DNA from: Curtobacterium sp. S6
GTDB taxonomy: Bacteria; Actinomycetota; Actinomycetes; Actinomycetales; Micrococcaceae
DNA: 64,000 bases
Reading direction: 5' to 3'
Assembly (NCBI RefSeq): GCF_000710345.2
Contig: NZ_JHEL01000015.1
Location: forward strand, 1 to 64,000
Below are positions 25,376 to 33,976 of this stretch, piece after piece. The position numbers and the translations under genes were made by a program. The notes under the pieces were generated by a model. The model was not told the DNA's origin and did not search any database. It saw only the letters and a program-made list of their open reading frames with translations. The stretch's first letter is position 1. The number at the start of each line of letters is the position of its first letter.

Positions 25376-26700
25376 CGAAGGGCTCCTTTCTCGGGGCGGG
25401 GGATGGTGACGGTGAAGACGGCCCCGGCGTCGTTGATCGCCCGGATGCTCGCGCCGTGCCGCACCAGCGTGTCCCGCACCAGGGCCAGGCCCACCCCGCG
25501 GCCCTCGGGACCGGCGGGCTTGGTCGTGAACCCCCACGTGAAGATGTCCACGCGCTCGTTTTCGGGCAGGCCGGGGCCGGTGTCGGCCACGACGATCTCC
25601 CACCCGGTGTCCGTCTCGCTGAGATCCGCCTCGACCTCCCCGCCCCCGTCGCTTCCCGAGATGGCATCGACGGCGTTGTCCACGAGGTTGCTGACCACGG
25701 AGACCAATTCGATCTCGCTGAGCGGAACGCCGCTCCAATCGCCGTCGATGCGGGCCGCGAGCTCGACGCCGCGTTCCTTGGCCTCGTGGACCTTCCCGCT
25801 CAGCAGGGCCGCCACGGCGGGAAGCTGCTCGTAGCCACCCCACGATGGAGATTCCCTGACGGACGTCTCGAGGTCCTCCCGGGCGAACTGGCGGGCCTCG
25901 GCGACCCTACCGAGGTCGAGCAGGGACACGACGGTGTGCATGCGATTGCGGTGTTCGTGATTCTGCGTCCGCAAGAGGCCGGCCATCGATCGCGTGGCCT
26001 CGGAGCGGAGGATGTCCTCCTGGCTGTAGCCCAGGGTGGCCCGGTGCAGGTAGCGATAGAGCAGAAGCGTCGTCAGGGTCGTCGTCGCCAGCAGGATCCC
26101 GGCGATCAGGCCGATCGCGGGCAGGCCGGAGCGGGCCGTCCCGGAAATTTCGTCGACGGTGACGCCCGTCGAGACCAGTCCGATGATTCTCCCGCTATGG
26201 TCGCGCACCGGGGTGATCGTGCGCATCGACATGCCGAGGGTCCCGCGCTCTTTCACGGTCATGGTCTCTCCGTGTTGGGCCCGGGAAATATCGCCGAGGT
26301 AGTGCTCGCCGATATTGCCGTCCTGCGGGTGGGTGTATCGGATGCCCTCCGGCGACATGATCGTGACGAAACTGACCGACGAGTCGGCCAGCACGTTTTT
26401 GATGTACGGCTGAAGCCCGGCGGTCGGGTCCTTCGAGGCGAGCTGCTCCACGACATAGGGGTCGTGGGCCAGCGTGGCGCTTTCGGCCTGGGTGATGGCG
26501 CTCGCGCGGTCCTGGGCGGCCGATTGCGCCCGCCACAGCATGAGCCCACCCACCGACGCGCAGACGACCAACACGATGACCATTTGCAGGAGCAGGAAAA
26601 TGCGCGCGATCGCCCAGGTGGTGGGCCCGCGGTGACTTAACAGCCGCCCGCGGCGGGCGCTGGGCCTCCTGGGCGGACGAGGCTGACGTTGCGGCCGCAC
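25372..26700 (-). CDS. CitA/DcuS-family sensor histidine kinase for C4-dicarboxylates
   Basis: 442 aa from GTG 26700. A basic N-terminal tail is followed by TM1 (~30-56) and an extracytoplasmic Cache/PAS-like sensor (~57-185) with RYTHPQDGNIGEHYLGD and MSMRTITPVRDHSGRIIGLVSTGV, typical of citrate/fumarate sensors. TM2 is at ~192-215. The phosphoacceptor helix is NHEHRNRMHTVVSLLDLG (Spo0B type) and the ATPase domain has NLVDNAVDAI and DTGPGLPENE. The usual cytoplasmic PAS between TM2 and the kinase core appears short or missing. Its neighbour DctA suggests succinate, fumarate or malate as signal. Confidence 0.92.
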   Translation of the reverse strand: MRPQRQPRPPRRPSARRGRLLSHRGPTTWAIARIFLLLQMVIVLVVCASVGGLMLWRAQSAAQDRASAITQAESATLAHDPYVVEQLASKDPTAGLQPYIKNVLADSSVSFVTIMSPEGIRYTHPQDGNIGEHYLGDISRAQHGETMTVKERGTLGMSMRTITPVRDHSGRIIGLVSTGVTVDEISGTARSGLPAIGLIAGILLATTTLTTLLLYRYLHRATLGYSQEDILRSEATRSMAGLLRTQNHEHRNRMHTVVSLLDLGRVAEARQFAREDLETSVRESPSWGGYEQLPAVAALLSGKVHEAKERGVELAARIDGDWSGVPLSEIELVSVVSNLVDNAVDAISGSDGGGEVEADLSETDTGWEIVVADTGPGLPENERVDIFTWGFTTKPAGPEGRGVGLALVRDTLVRHGASIRAINDAGAVFTVTIPRPEKGALR

Positions 26701-26839
26701 GTGGTGCTCCTCACGAACTTTATGAACAGAAATACCGGAAAAGTGGCCTAGCCCACCATACTTCTTGAATACCCGCGACGAGGCCGCGTATTTGGGCTGC
26801 CGTCGTATCGATCAATCACTCATCCGAAAGGGGAGCGTC

Positions 26840-28219
26840 ATGGCCCAGTCCACAGCGAAGAAGCCGTGGTACAAAGACGGCACCCACATGCTGTACGTCT
26901 CCGTCATCATCGCGGTCGTCGCCGGCGCACTCGTCGGGCTCATCGCGCCCGACGTCGGCAAGTCCTTCAAACCGCTCGGCGACGGATTTATCGCGCTGAT
27001 CAAAATGATGATCTCACCGGTCATCTTCTGCACGATTGTCCTCGGTGTTGGCTCGATCGCGCGAGCCGCAACCGTCGGCAAGGTCGGCGGCATGGCCATC
27101 GTCTACTTCCTGATCATGTCGACCTTTGCGCTGGCCATCGGCTTGGTGGTCGGAAATCTCCTGCACCCGGGCGACGGCCTGAACTATCACCCCACCGGCT
27201 ACAAGCTTCCCGAAGACGCCGAGGGAACCGCGGAAGGCGGCACCACCGGGTTCCTGCTGAGCATCATTCCAAAATCGCTGTTGTCGTCGCTGACCTCGGG
27301 CAACATCTTGCAGACCCTGTTGGTGGCCCTCCTGGTCGGTTTTGCGTTGCAGAGGATGGGCGACGCCGGCAAACCCATCCTGAAGTTCATCACCTACATG
27401 CAGGCCCTCGTGTTCCGGCTGCTGTTGATGATCATGTGGATCGCTCCGCTCGGCGCTTTCGGCGCGATCGCGGCCGTCGTCGGGGCCACCGGCCTCAAAG
27501 CGGTGGGACAGATGGCGATCCTCATGGTCGGCTTCTACATCACGTGCATCCTGTTCATCGTGATCGTGCTCGGCGCGATCCTGAAGATCTTCACGGGCGT
27601 CAACATTCTCAAGCTCATGAAGTACCTGGCGCGAGAGTACCTGCTGATCTTCTCGACCTCGTCCTCCGAGGCGGCCCTGCCCCGGTTGATCGCCAAGATG
27701 GAACACGTCGGCGTGTCCAAGCCCGTGGTGGGCATCGTGGTGCCCACCGGCTACTCCTTCAACCTCGACGGAACCGCGATCTACCTGACCATGGCCTCGA
27801 TCTTCGTATCGGACGCGATGGGCAAGCCGCTGCAGCTCGGCGAGCAGATCTCCCTGTTGGTCTTCATGATCATCGCTTCCAAGGGAGCCGCGGGCGTGTC
27901 GGGCGCGGGCATCGCGACTCTGGCCGGAGGCCTCCAGTCGCACCGGCCCGACCTCGTCGACGGCGTCGGCCTGATCGTCGGCATCGACCGCTTCATGTCC
28001 GAGGCGCGTGCGCTGACCAACTTCACCGGAAACGCGGTCGCCGCGCTTCTGATGGGCAAGTGGTCCCGCGAGGTGGATATGCAGCGCGTGCACCGGGTCC
28101 TCAACGGCGAGCTGAAATTCGACGAGTCGACCATGGGTGGGGAAGTCCAAGCGCACGGTCAGGAGGAGACCGTCGGCAAGGAGCCTCAAGCCGTCGGCGC
28201 CCAGTCCCACGAACGGTAG
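26840..28219 (+). CDS. dctA: C4-dicarboxylate transport protein DctA
   Basis: 459 aa sodium/proton:dicarboxylate symporter of the inner membrane. Start ATG 26840 has AAAGGGGAGCG upstream. Family motifs: FKPLGDGFIALIKMMISPVIFCTIVLG, the re-entrant hairpin SSSEAALPRLI, GYSFNLDGTAIYLT and the substrate/cation-site region RALTNFTGNAVAAL. The C-terminal ~50 residues are hydrophilic. It lies divergent to the CitAB-type two-component system, the standard arrangement for inducible dicarboxylate uptake. Confidence 0.95.
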   Translation: MAQSTAKKPWYKDGTHMLYVSVIIAVVAGALVGLIAPDVGKSFKPLGDGFIALIKMMISPVIFCTIVLGVGSIARAATVGKVGGMAIVYFLIMSTFALAIGLVVGNLLHPGDGLNYHPTGYKLPEDAEGTAEGGTTGFLLSIIPKSLLSSLTSGNILQTLLVALLVGFALQRMGDAGKPILKFITYMQALVFRLLLMIMWIAPLGAFGAIAAVVGATGLKAVGQMAILMVGFYITCILFIVIVLGAILKIFTGVNILKLMKYLAREYLLIFSTSSSEAALPRLIAKMEHVGVSKPVVGIVVPTGYSFNLDGTAIYLTMASIFVSDAMGKPLQLGEQISLLVFMIIASKGAAGVSGAGIATLAGGLQSHRPDLVDGVGLIVGIDRFMSEARALTNFTGNAVAALLMGKWSREVDMQRVHRVLNGELKFDESTMGGEVQAHGQEETVGKEPQAVGAQSHER

Positions 28220-28249
28220 CCTTCGGCGGCACCCGTTCCGGCCCCATCC

Positions 28250-28287
28250 CGCGCCCGCCCGAGCGTTTCGACGCCCGGGCGGGCGCG
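28250..28287 (+). terminator. GC-rich hairpin after dctA
   Basis: CGCGCCCGCCCG (28250-28261) pairs with CGGGCGGGCGCG (28276-28287), a 12-bp stem 30 bases beyond the dctA stop. The T-tract is poor. Confidence 0.6.
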
Positions 28288-28387
28288 GTGCGTTAAGGTC
28301 GACGCGGGCTCTAACCCGTTGCCCAAGGCACGTCGCTGTAGGGTTAACCTCAGTCATTATCCGCCCACAAACGTGAAAAAGGTGCGC

Positions 28388-29251
28388 GTGAGTACACAGA
28401 ACTCCGAAGCAGATCTCGGTCCCACCGGACGTCCCCTCCGCCAGTTCCCGGAACCGGCCGTCTTGGACTCCCACGGCCCGGCCCGCGTGATCGCGATGGT
28501 CAACCAGAAGGGCGGCGTCGGCAAGACGACCTCGACCATCAACCTGGGTGCGGCCCTGGCCGAACTGGGCCGACGGGTGCTCATGGTCGACTTCGACCCG
28601 CAGGGTGCCCTGTCCGCAGGATTTGGGGTCAATCCCCACGAGCTGGAGACCACCATCTACAACGTCATGATGGATCGAAAGGTCGACGTCCACAGCGCGG
28701 TGCGTCGCACCGAATTCGACAACATGGACCTGTTGCCGGCCAATATCGACCTCTCCGCCGCGGAGGTCCAGCTCGTCAACGAGGTGGCCCGCGAGCAGGT
28801 GTTGGCGAGTTCCCTCAAGAAGGTCAAGGACGACTACGACGTCATCCTGATCGACTGCCAGCCCTCCCTGGGCCTGCTGACCGTCAACGCGCTCACCGCG
28901 GCCGACGGCGTGGTCATCCCCCTGATCTGCGAATTCTTCGCCCTACGCGCGGTGGCACTGCTCGTCGACTCGATCGAGAAGGTCCAGGACCGGCTCAACC
29001 CTGACCTGACCATCGACGGCGTGTTGGCGACGATGTTCGACTCGCGAACCCTCCACTCCAAGGAGGTCTTGGCCCGCATCATCGATGCCTTCGGCGACAA
29101 GGTCTTCGATACCGTGATCAAGCGGACCGTGAAGTTCCCGGACGCGACCGTCTCGGCCGAACCCATCCTGAGCTACGCGCCGACGCACACCGGCTCGGTC
29201 GCCTACCGCGAGCTCGCCAAGGAGCTCATCGAACGCGGAGGCTCCCGCTGA
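28388..29251 (+). CDS. parA: ParA-family ATPase (Soj-like, scpAB-linked)
   Basis: 287 aa from GTG 28388 with AAGG upstream. The deviant Walker A is MVNQKGGVGKTTSTINLGAAL, followed by VLMVDFDPQGALSAGFG and Walker B YDVILIDCQPSLGLLTVNAL. This is the second ParA type that sits before scpA-scpB in actinobacteria (mycobacterial Rv1708), not the oriC-proximal parAB copy: no parB follows. Probable role in chromosome organisation alongside condensin. Its stop overlaps the putative CTG start of scpA. Confidence 0.92.
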   Translation: MSTQNSEADLGPTGRPLRQFPEPAVLDSHGPARVIAMVNQKGGVGKTTSTINLGAALAELGRRVLMVDFDPQGALSAGFGVNPHELETTIYNVMMDRKVDVHSAVRRTEFDNMDLLPANIDLSAAEVQLVNEVAREQVLASSLKKVKDDYDVILIDCQPSLGLLTVNALTAADGVVIPLICEFFALRAVALLVDSIEKVQDRLNPDLTIDGVLATMFDSRTLHSKEVLARIIDAFGDKVFDTVIKRTVKFPDATVSAEPILSYAPTHTGSVAYRELAKELIERGGSR

Positions 29252-30132
29252 GACCCGCGCCCCCTCGGGTTCCGACGGACCCCGAGCCCGCACCCGGCGA
29301 CGTCGAGACCTCGGCGCCGGGTGCATCGGGGTTTGCGGTCTCCCTGGAAAATTTCGCCGGCCCGTTCGAGGTCCTGCTGTCCATGATCTCCCAGCGGGAA
29401 ATGGACATCACGGAGGTTGCGCTCGCGGCCGTGACGGACGAGTTCATCGCCTATGTTCGCGCCCTGCGGGACACCGGCCTGGAAAAGGCCCTCGACGAGG
29501 CCAGCGAATTTCTGGTGATCGCAGCGACCCTTCTCGACCTCAAGGCGGCGCGCCTGTTGCCGGCGGGAGAGGTCGAAGACGACGAGGACATCGCGATGCT
29601 CGAGGCCCGCGACCTGCTCTTCGCCCGACTGCTGCAATACAAGGCCTTCAAGGACGTCGCCCACGTGATGTCCGAGACCATGCGGGCCGAGAGCAGCAGG
29701 CACCCTCGCCCCGGCGGGCTTCAGCCCGAATTCGCCAACCTCCTGCCCGAGCTCATCATGACCGTCACGCCCGAGCAGCTCGCCGCGATCGCCGAGAAGG
29801 CGATGCTCCCGAAGGACGAGACCGTCGAGGAGGTCGGCCTGGACCACCTGCACGGCGCGCGCGTCACGGTGCGCGACGAGGCCGAGAACATCGCGGCGGC
29901 GATCATGGGAGGCGAGCCGGCGACGTTCACCCGCTTGGTCGCGGACGCGAAAGACATGCTGGTCGTCGTCGTGAGATTCCTCGCTCTTCTAGAGATGTAC
30001 CGCGACCGGGTCGTCGGGTTCGCACAAGACGGTCCGCTGGAAGAATTGACGGTCAGCTGGGTGGGTGAGGACCCCACGTGGAGCGCCGAACGCCTCGCCA
30101 GCGACGACTACACCGGAGAAGAAGACGCATGA
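29248..30132 (+). CDS. scpA: Segregation and condensation protein A
   Basis: 294 aa kleisin subunit that bridges SMC heads. The conserved kleisin start, FAVSLENFAGPFEVLLSMISQREMDITEVAL, begins before the first ATG (29383), so initiation must be upstream. The frame holds no ATG, GTG or TTG as far back as 29101. CTG 29248 overlaps the parA TGA and has GGAGG six bases before it, so I place the start there. The C-terminal winged helix ends near WTSAERLASDDY-like sequence, and the gene overlaps scpB by ATGA. The function is well known; the start codon is inferred. Confidence 0.9.
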   Translation: MRPAPPRVPTDPEPAPGDVETSAPGASGFAVSLENFAGPFEVLLSMISQREMDITEVALAAVTDEFIAYVRALRDTGLEKALDEASEFLVIAATLLDLKAARLLPAGEVEDDEDIAMLEARDLLFARLLQYKAFKDVAHVMSETMRAESSRHPRPGGLQPEFANLLPELIMTVTPEQLAAIAEKAMLPKDETVEEVGLDHLHGARVTVRDEAENIAAAIMGGEPATFTRLVADAKDMLVVVVRFLALLEMYRDRVVGFAQDGPLEELTVSWVGEDPTWSAERLASDDYTGEEDA

Positions 30133-30839
30133 CTCACCAGCACCACGAGGCCGAACGCGCCCCTGACACGCCCTCAGCCCCGTCGCCGGCGACGGTCGAC
30201 CTGGTGCCGGGCGGGGTGACCTCCGCGGTGGAGGCGATCCTCATGGTGGCCGAGTCCGCGGTCAGCGAATACGAGCTCGCCGAAGCGTTGCTCGTGCCGG
30301 TGGCAACCATCGAAAAGGCCCTGGACTCCCTGCGACGCGATTATGACGGGTATACTAGAGATTTCGCGATGAATGCCGCGGACACCTCCCCTGGGGAGCC
30401 TGGCCCGGCAACCCCCGGAGGTCCACGACCTCCCCGGGAACCTCGCGGCATGGAACTGCGTCGGGTCGGCGGGGGCTGGCGCCTCTACGCCCGCACGGAA
30501 TTCGCGCCGTGGGTCTCCCGATTCATCCTCGAGGGACAAACCTCCAAGCTGTCTCAGGCCGCCTTGGAAACCCTCGCAGTGATTGCGTACCGCCAACCCG
30601 TATCGCGCGCCCGGGTCTCCTCGATCCGCGGCGTCAACGTGGACGGCGTCGTGCGCACACTCAAAACCAGGGGACTCGTCATCGAAGACGATCAGCCGGG
30701 AGAATCCGGTGCGATTTTGTACGTGACGACTCCGCTCTTTCTCGAGAAGATGGGACTAGAGACCCTGGACGATCTGCCCAAGATCTCTCCGTACCTGCCC
30801 GATGTGGAAGACATCGGGGAGTACGAGCAGAGGCTCTAG
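30129..30839 (+). CDS. scpB: Segregation and condensation protein B
   Basis: 236 aa. Two winged-helix domains: SAVEAILMVAESAVSEYELAEAL in the first and SRFILEGQTSKLSQAALETLAVIAYRQPVSRARVSSIRGVNVDGVVRTL in the second. Dimeric ScpB binds ScpA on the SMC complex. A Gly/Pro-rich stretch of about 25-30 residues (DTSPGEPGPATPGGPRPPRE) splits the expected DYDGY...GMELRRVGGGW region and is longer than in most ScpB. Start ATG 30129 overlaps the scpA stop. Confidence 0.93.
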   Translation: MTHQHHEAERAPDTPSAPSPATVDLVPGGVTSAVEAILMVAESAVSEYELAEALLVPVATIEKALDSLRRDYDGYTRDFAMNAADTSPGEPGPATPGGPRPPREPRGMELRRVGGGWRLYARTEFAPWVSRFILEGQTSKLSQAALETLAVIAYRQPVSRARVSSIRGVNVDGVVRTLKTRGLVIEDDQPGESGAILYVTTPLFLEKMGLETLDDLPKISPYLPDVEDIGEYEQRL

Positions 30840-30914
30840 GGCCGACGGCCTTCCGGACCCCGCGGGGCAGGAGGCCTTGCACAACCGCATAACCACCACC
30901 GAAAGTACAGGAAC

Positions 30915-31991
30915 ATGGCCAATCGATCGACGGGACGTCAGAACACCGGCAACAGCTCTTCGCGCGGAAACGCGCGAGGATCGCAGGGGAAACCCTCTGC
31001 GCGCGGTGGTGCGTCCAAAGATTTCAAGAATCCCAAAGCCAAGGGCCCGGGGCGTCCCGGGGCCGATAGCCGCGGCAAAAAGCCCACGGTGAAGTCGGGC
31101 GCCAACAAGTCCGACGCCAAGAAGTTCAAGCCGAAGAAGGGCCAGGCCGGGAAGATCTTCGCGCGGGAACGCGGCGAGTACCGTCCCGAGCACGAGTACC
31201 GCGGCCCCCACCGTCCGCGCCGGCCCCGAGCCGCCCCGGTGGATCATCTGGATGTCTACGACCGCGAAGGCGTGCGGTTGCAGAAGCTCATGGCCCAGGC
31301 CGGAGTGGCATCGCGGCGCGTGTGCGAAATGATGATCCGCGAAGGCCGCGTCGTGGTCGACGACGAAATCATCACCGAGCTCGGCGTCCGGGTGGACCCG
31401 CGCACGTCCCACATCCAGGTCGATGGCGTGACCATCCAGACCGATGACTCCAAGGTCTACTACGCGTTCAACAAGCCCGAAGGCGTCATCGCGACCATGG
31501 AGGACCCCGAAGGGCGCCCCTGCATCTCGGACTTCCTTAACCCCCAGAAAAAGGAACGGATCTTCCACGTCGGTCGCCTCGACGTCGCCACGGAAGGCCT
31601 GCTCCTGCTGACCAACGACGGCGAACTCGCCAATCGGCTGACGCACCCCTCCTACGAGGTTCCCAAGAAGTACCTCGTCCAGGTTCGCGGGCCGATGGAA
31701 CACGGCGTCGGGCACGAGATGAAGAAGGGCATCCGTCTGGAAGACGGCGTCGCTCGCGTGGACGACTTCCGGCTCGTGGATTCGACCCCCGGCCACCTGC
31801 TGGTCGAGGTCACCATCCACTCCGGCAAGAACCGCATCGTTCGTCGCCTCTTTGACGCGGTCGGACACCCCGTGGAGAAGCTCGTCCGCATCGAGATGGG
31901 TCCCGTCCGCGTCGGCTCGCAGAAGCAAGGCACGGTCCGGAACCTGTCCAAGGTCGAGATCGGTGCGTTGCTCGCCTCGGTGGGGATGTAG
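30915..31991 (+). CDS. rluB: Ribosomal large-subunit pseudouridine synthase, RluB type
   Basis: 358 aa. Residues 1-~110 are a basic, Gly/Lys/Arg-rich disordered tail. An S4 RNA-binding domain follows (VRLQKLMAQAGVASRRVCEMMIREGRV). The RsuA-type catalytic domain contains the catalytic Asp in HVGRLDVATEGLLLLTNDGELANRLTHP and a KNRIVRRLFDAVGHPVEKL segment. It probably makes pseudouridine near position 2605 of 23S rRNA. It lies between scpB and tyrA in the conserved block. Confidence 0.9.
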   Translation: MANRSTGRQNTGNSSSRGNARGSQGKPSARGGASKDFKNPKAKGPGRPGADSRGKKPTVKSGANKSDAKKFKPKKGQAGKIFARERGEYRPEHEYRGPHRPRRPRAAPVDHLDVYDREGVRLQKLMAQAGVASRRVCEMMIREGRVVVDDEIITELGVRVDPRTSHIQVDGVTIQTDDSKVYYAFNKPEGVIATMEDPEGRPCISDFLNPQKKERIFHVGRLDVATEGLLLLTNDGELANRLTHPSYEVPKKYLVQVRGPMEHGVGHEMKKGIRLEDGVARVDDFRLVDSTPGHLLVEVTIHSGKNRIVRRLFDAVGHPVEKLVRIEMGPVRVGSQKQGTVRNLSKVEIGALLASVGM

Positions 31992-31993
31992 CC

Positions 31994-33124
31994 GTGGCGG
32001 AACATTCCAGCGCCACGGTCTCCGGACCGGTCTTGGTGATCGGGGCGGGGCTCCTGGGGTCCTCCATCGGGCTGGGCCTGGCGGCTCAGGGCGTGGAGAC
32101 CTGGGTCTCGGATATTTCCCCGACCACCGAGGCCGTCTCGGAGGACATCGGTGCCGGTCGCTCGGTCGCGCGCCTGGCCGACGAGGTAGGGGAGCATGCG
32201 GCCCGCGAGGAGATCGACCCGCAACTCGTGGTGGTCGCGACCCCTCCGGATGTCGCGGCGCGCACCATCGTCACGGCCCTCGCCGACTACCCGCGCGCCG
32301 TCGTGGTGGACATCGCCTCCGTTAAACAGCCGATCCTCGAGGCGGTCCGGGCCACCGGCGCGGACCTGAGCCGATACGTCGGCACGCACCCCATGTCGGG
32401 CCGGGAGAAATCCGGGCCGGTCGCGGCGCGCGGTGAGCTTTTCACCTCGCGTCCGTGGGTCATCTGCGAGCACGACGACGTCGCCCGGGAAACCGTGCGC
32501 ATCGCCCGGGGCTTGGCGAGCGATTTGGGGGCCAACGTCACCTACCTGGACGCGGAGGAGCACGACGAAACCGTTGCGCTGGTCTCTCACATTCCGCAGG
32601 TCATGTCGTCGCTGCTGGCCTCGCGGCTGCGGGACACCCCCTTGGAGTCCCTGAGCCTTGCGGGTCAGGGTTTGCGCGATACGACCCGCATCGCGGCCTC
32701 GGACGCCGGCCTGTGGGTCCAGATCCTGTCCGCGAACGCGCGACCCGTCGTCGAGACCCTGTACGACGTGCGCCGCGACATCAACCGGCTCATCGCGACG
32801 CTCGAGAATCCGACCGCCGACGGCGCCCGCCTCGACATCGCCGAATTGATGACTCAGGGCAACGACGGCGTGGCGCGAATCCCGGGCAAGCACGGTGGCT
32901 CGCCGAAGGCCTTTGCGACCCTGACCGTCCTCGTCGACGACACCCCGGGGCAGGTCGCGAAACTTCTGACCGAGATCGAAGAGATCGGCGTGAACCTCGA
33001 GGATGTGCGGATGGAACACTCTCAGGGGCAACCGGTGGGTATGGTCGAGATATCCGTGATTCCCACGGCGCGCGAGGGACTCGTGGACGAGCTGACCGAC
33101 CGCGGCTGGAAGATCGCCGAATGA
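31994..33124 (+). CDS. tyrA: Prephenate dehydrogenase
   Basis: 376 aa from GTG 31994, two bases after the previous stop. It oxidises prephenate to 4-hydroxyphenylpyruvate for tyrosine synthesis. NAD-binding Rossmann motif VLVIGAGLLGSSIGLGLA; the active-site region YVGTHPMSGREKSGPVAARGELF; HIPQVMSSLLASRL; and a C-terminal ACT domain (TVLVDDTPGQVAKLLTEIEEIGVNLEDV), implying feedback control by an aromatic amino acid. Confidence 0.94.
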   Translation: MAEHSSATVSGPVLVIGAGLLGSSIGLGLAAQGVETWVSDISPTTEAVSEDIGAGRSVARLADEVGEHAAREEIDPQLVVVATPPDVAARTIVTALADYPRAVVVDIASVKQPILEAVRATGADLSRYVGTHPMSGREKSGPVAARGELFTSRPWVICEHDDVARETVRIARGLASDLGANVTYLDAEEHDETVALVSHIPQVMSSLLASRLRDTPLESLSLAGQGLRDTTRIAASDAGLWVQILSANARPVVETLYDVRRDINRLIATLENPTADGARLDIAELMTQGNDGVARIPGKHGGSPKAFATLTVLVDDTPGQVAKLLTEIEEIGVNLEDVRMEHSQGQPVGMVEISVIPTAREGLVDELTDRGWKIAE

Positions 33125-33172
33125 CGATGACTGTGCCGACCGGCGCACCGATGACAACCGATGGAGGACACC

Positions 33173-33976
33173 GTGAGTCAAGACAATGAGGACCGCCTGG
33201 AAGAGGCGGCCGTACCGGCCGAACCAGCGGCGTCGCAGTTTCAGGACAGCGATCAGACGGAGGCGTGGAAGTCAGAACTGGTGGTGGCCATCGACGGCCC
33301 GTCCGGTTCGGGCAAATCCTCCGTCTCTCGTGAGGTCGCGAGCCGGCTCGCTCTGGCCTACCTCGATACCGGGGCGATGTACCGCGCGCTCGCGTGGTGG
33401 TGCCTCGAGGCCGGGGTGGACCTGGCGGACGAATCCGCGGTGGCCGACGCCGCCGCGTCCTTCCAGCTCCAGATCGGCACCGACCCGATCGTCGAGACCG
33501 TCATGGTCGGCGGCATCGACATCAAGGACGCCATTCGCGAATCCCGCGTCACCGAGAACGTCTCCGCCGTGGCCAAAAACCAGAAGGCCCGAGATGCCCT
33601 GATCGCTCGGCAACGCATGGAAATCGTGGCCAACGGTCGGCGGATCGTCGCGGAGGGTCGCGACATCACGACCGTCGTGGCCCCCGACGCCTCGGTGCGG
33701 ATTCTCCTGACGGCCAGCGAAAAGGCCCGCATGGAGAGGCGAGGCCGGCAGATCGGCGGCGAAGCGACCGAAGACCGCCTCACCCTGGAGGTCGCGCAAC
33801 GAGACGCGGCGGATTCCAAGGTCACCAATTTCACCGAAGCCGCGGACGGAGTCACCCTGGTGGACTCGACCGACATGGACTTCGACCAGACCGTGCGCAC
33901 CGTGATCGACGTGATTCGTCAGACCGCGGCGGCGCACCACGACGACGAGAACGACAAGAGCGCACACGATGACTGA
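33173..33976 (+). CDS. cmk: Cytidylate kinase
   Basis: 267 aa. Start GTG 33173 is preferred to ATG 33161 because GGAGG (33163-33167) precedes it at proper spacing. It phosphorylates CMP/dCMP. P-loop [20 protein letters not shown], then [16 protein letters not shown] for CMP binding, [15 protein letters not shown], and the lid [10 protein letters not shown]. About 40 acidic residues at the N-terminus and a short His/Asp-rich tail are extra. It overlaps der. Confidence 0.95.
   Translation: MSQDNEDRLEEAAVPAEPAASQFQDSDQTEAWKSELVVAIDGPSGSGKSSVSREVASRLALAYLDTGAMYRALAWWCLEAGVDLADESAVADAAASFQLQIGTDPIVETVMVGGIDIKDAIRESRVTENVSAVAKNQKARDALIARQRMEIVANGRRIVAEGRDITTVVAPDASVRILLTASEKARMERRGRQIGGEATEDRLTLEVAQRDAADSKVTNFTEAADGVTLVDSTDMDFDQTVRTVIDVIRQTAAAHHDDENDKSAHDD

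Noticed and set aside
27014-28693. Reverse-strand open frame of about 560 codons across dctA and the start of parA
   Set aside because: It spans two real genes and a terminator and is dominated by His/Asp/Gly/Arg, typical of antisense reading in this composition.
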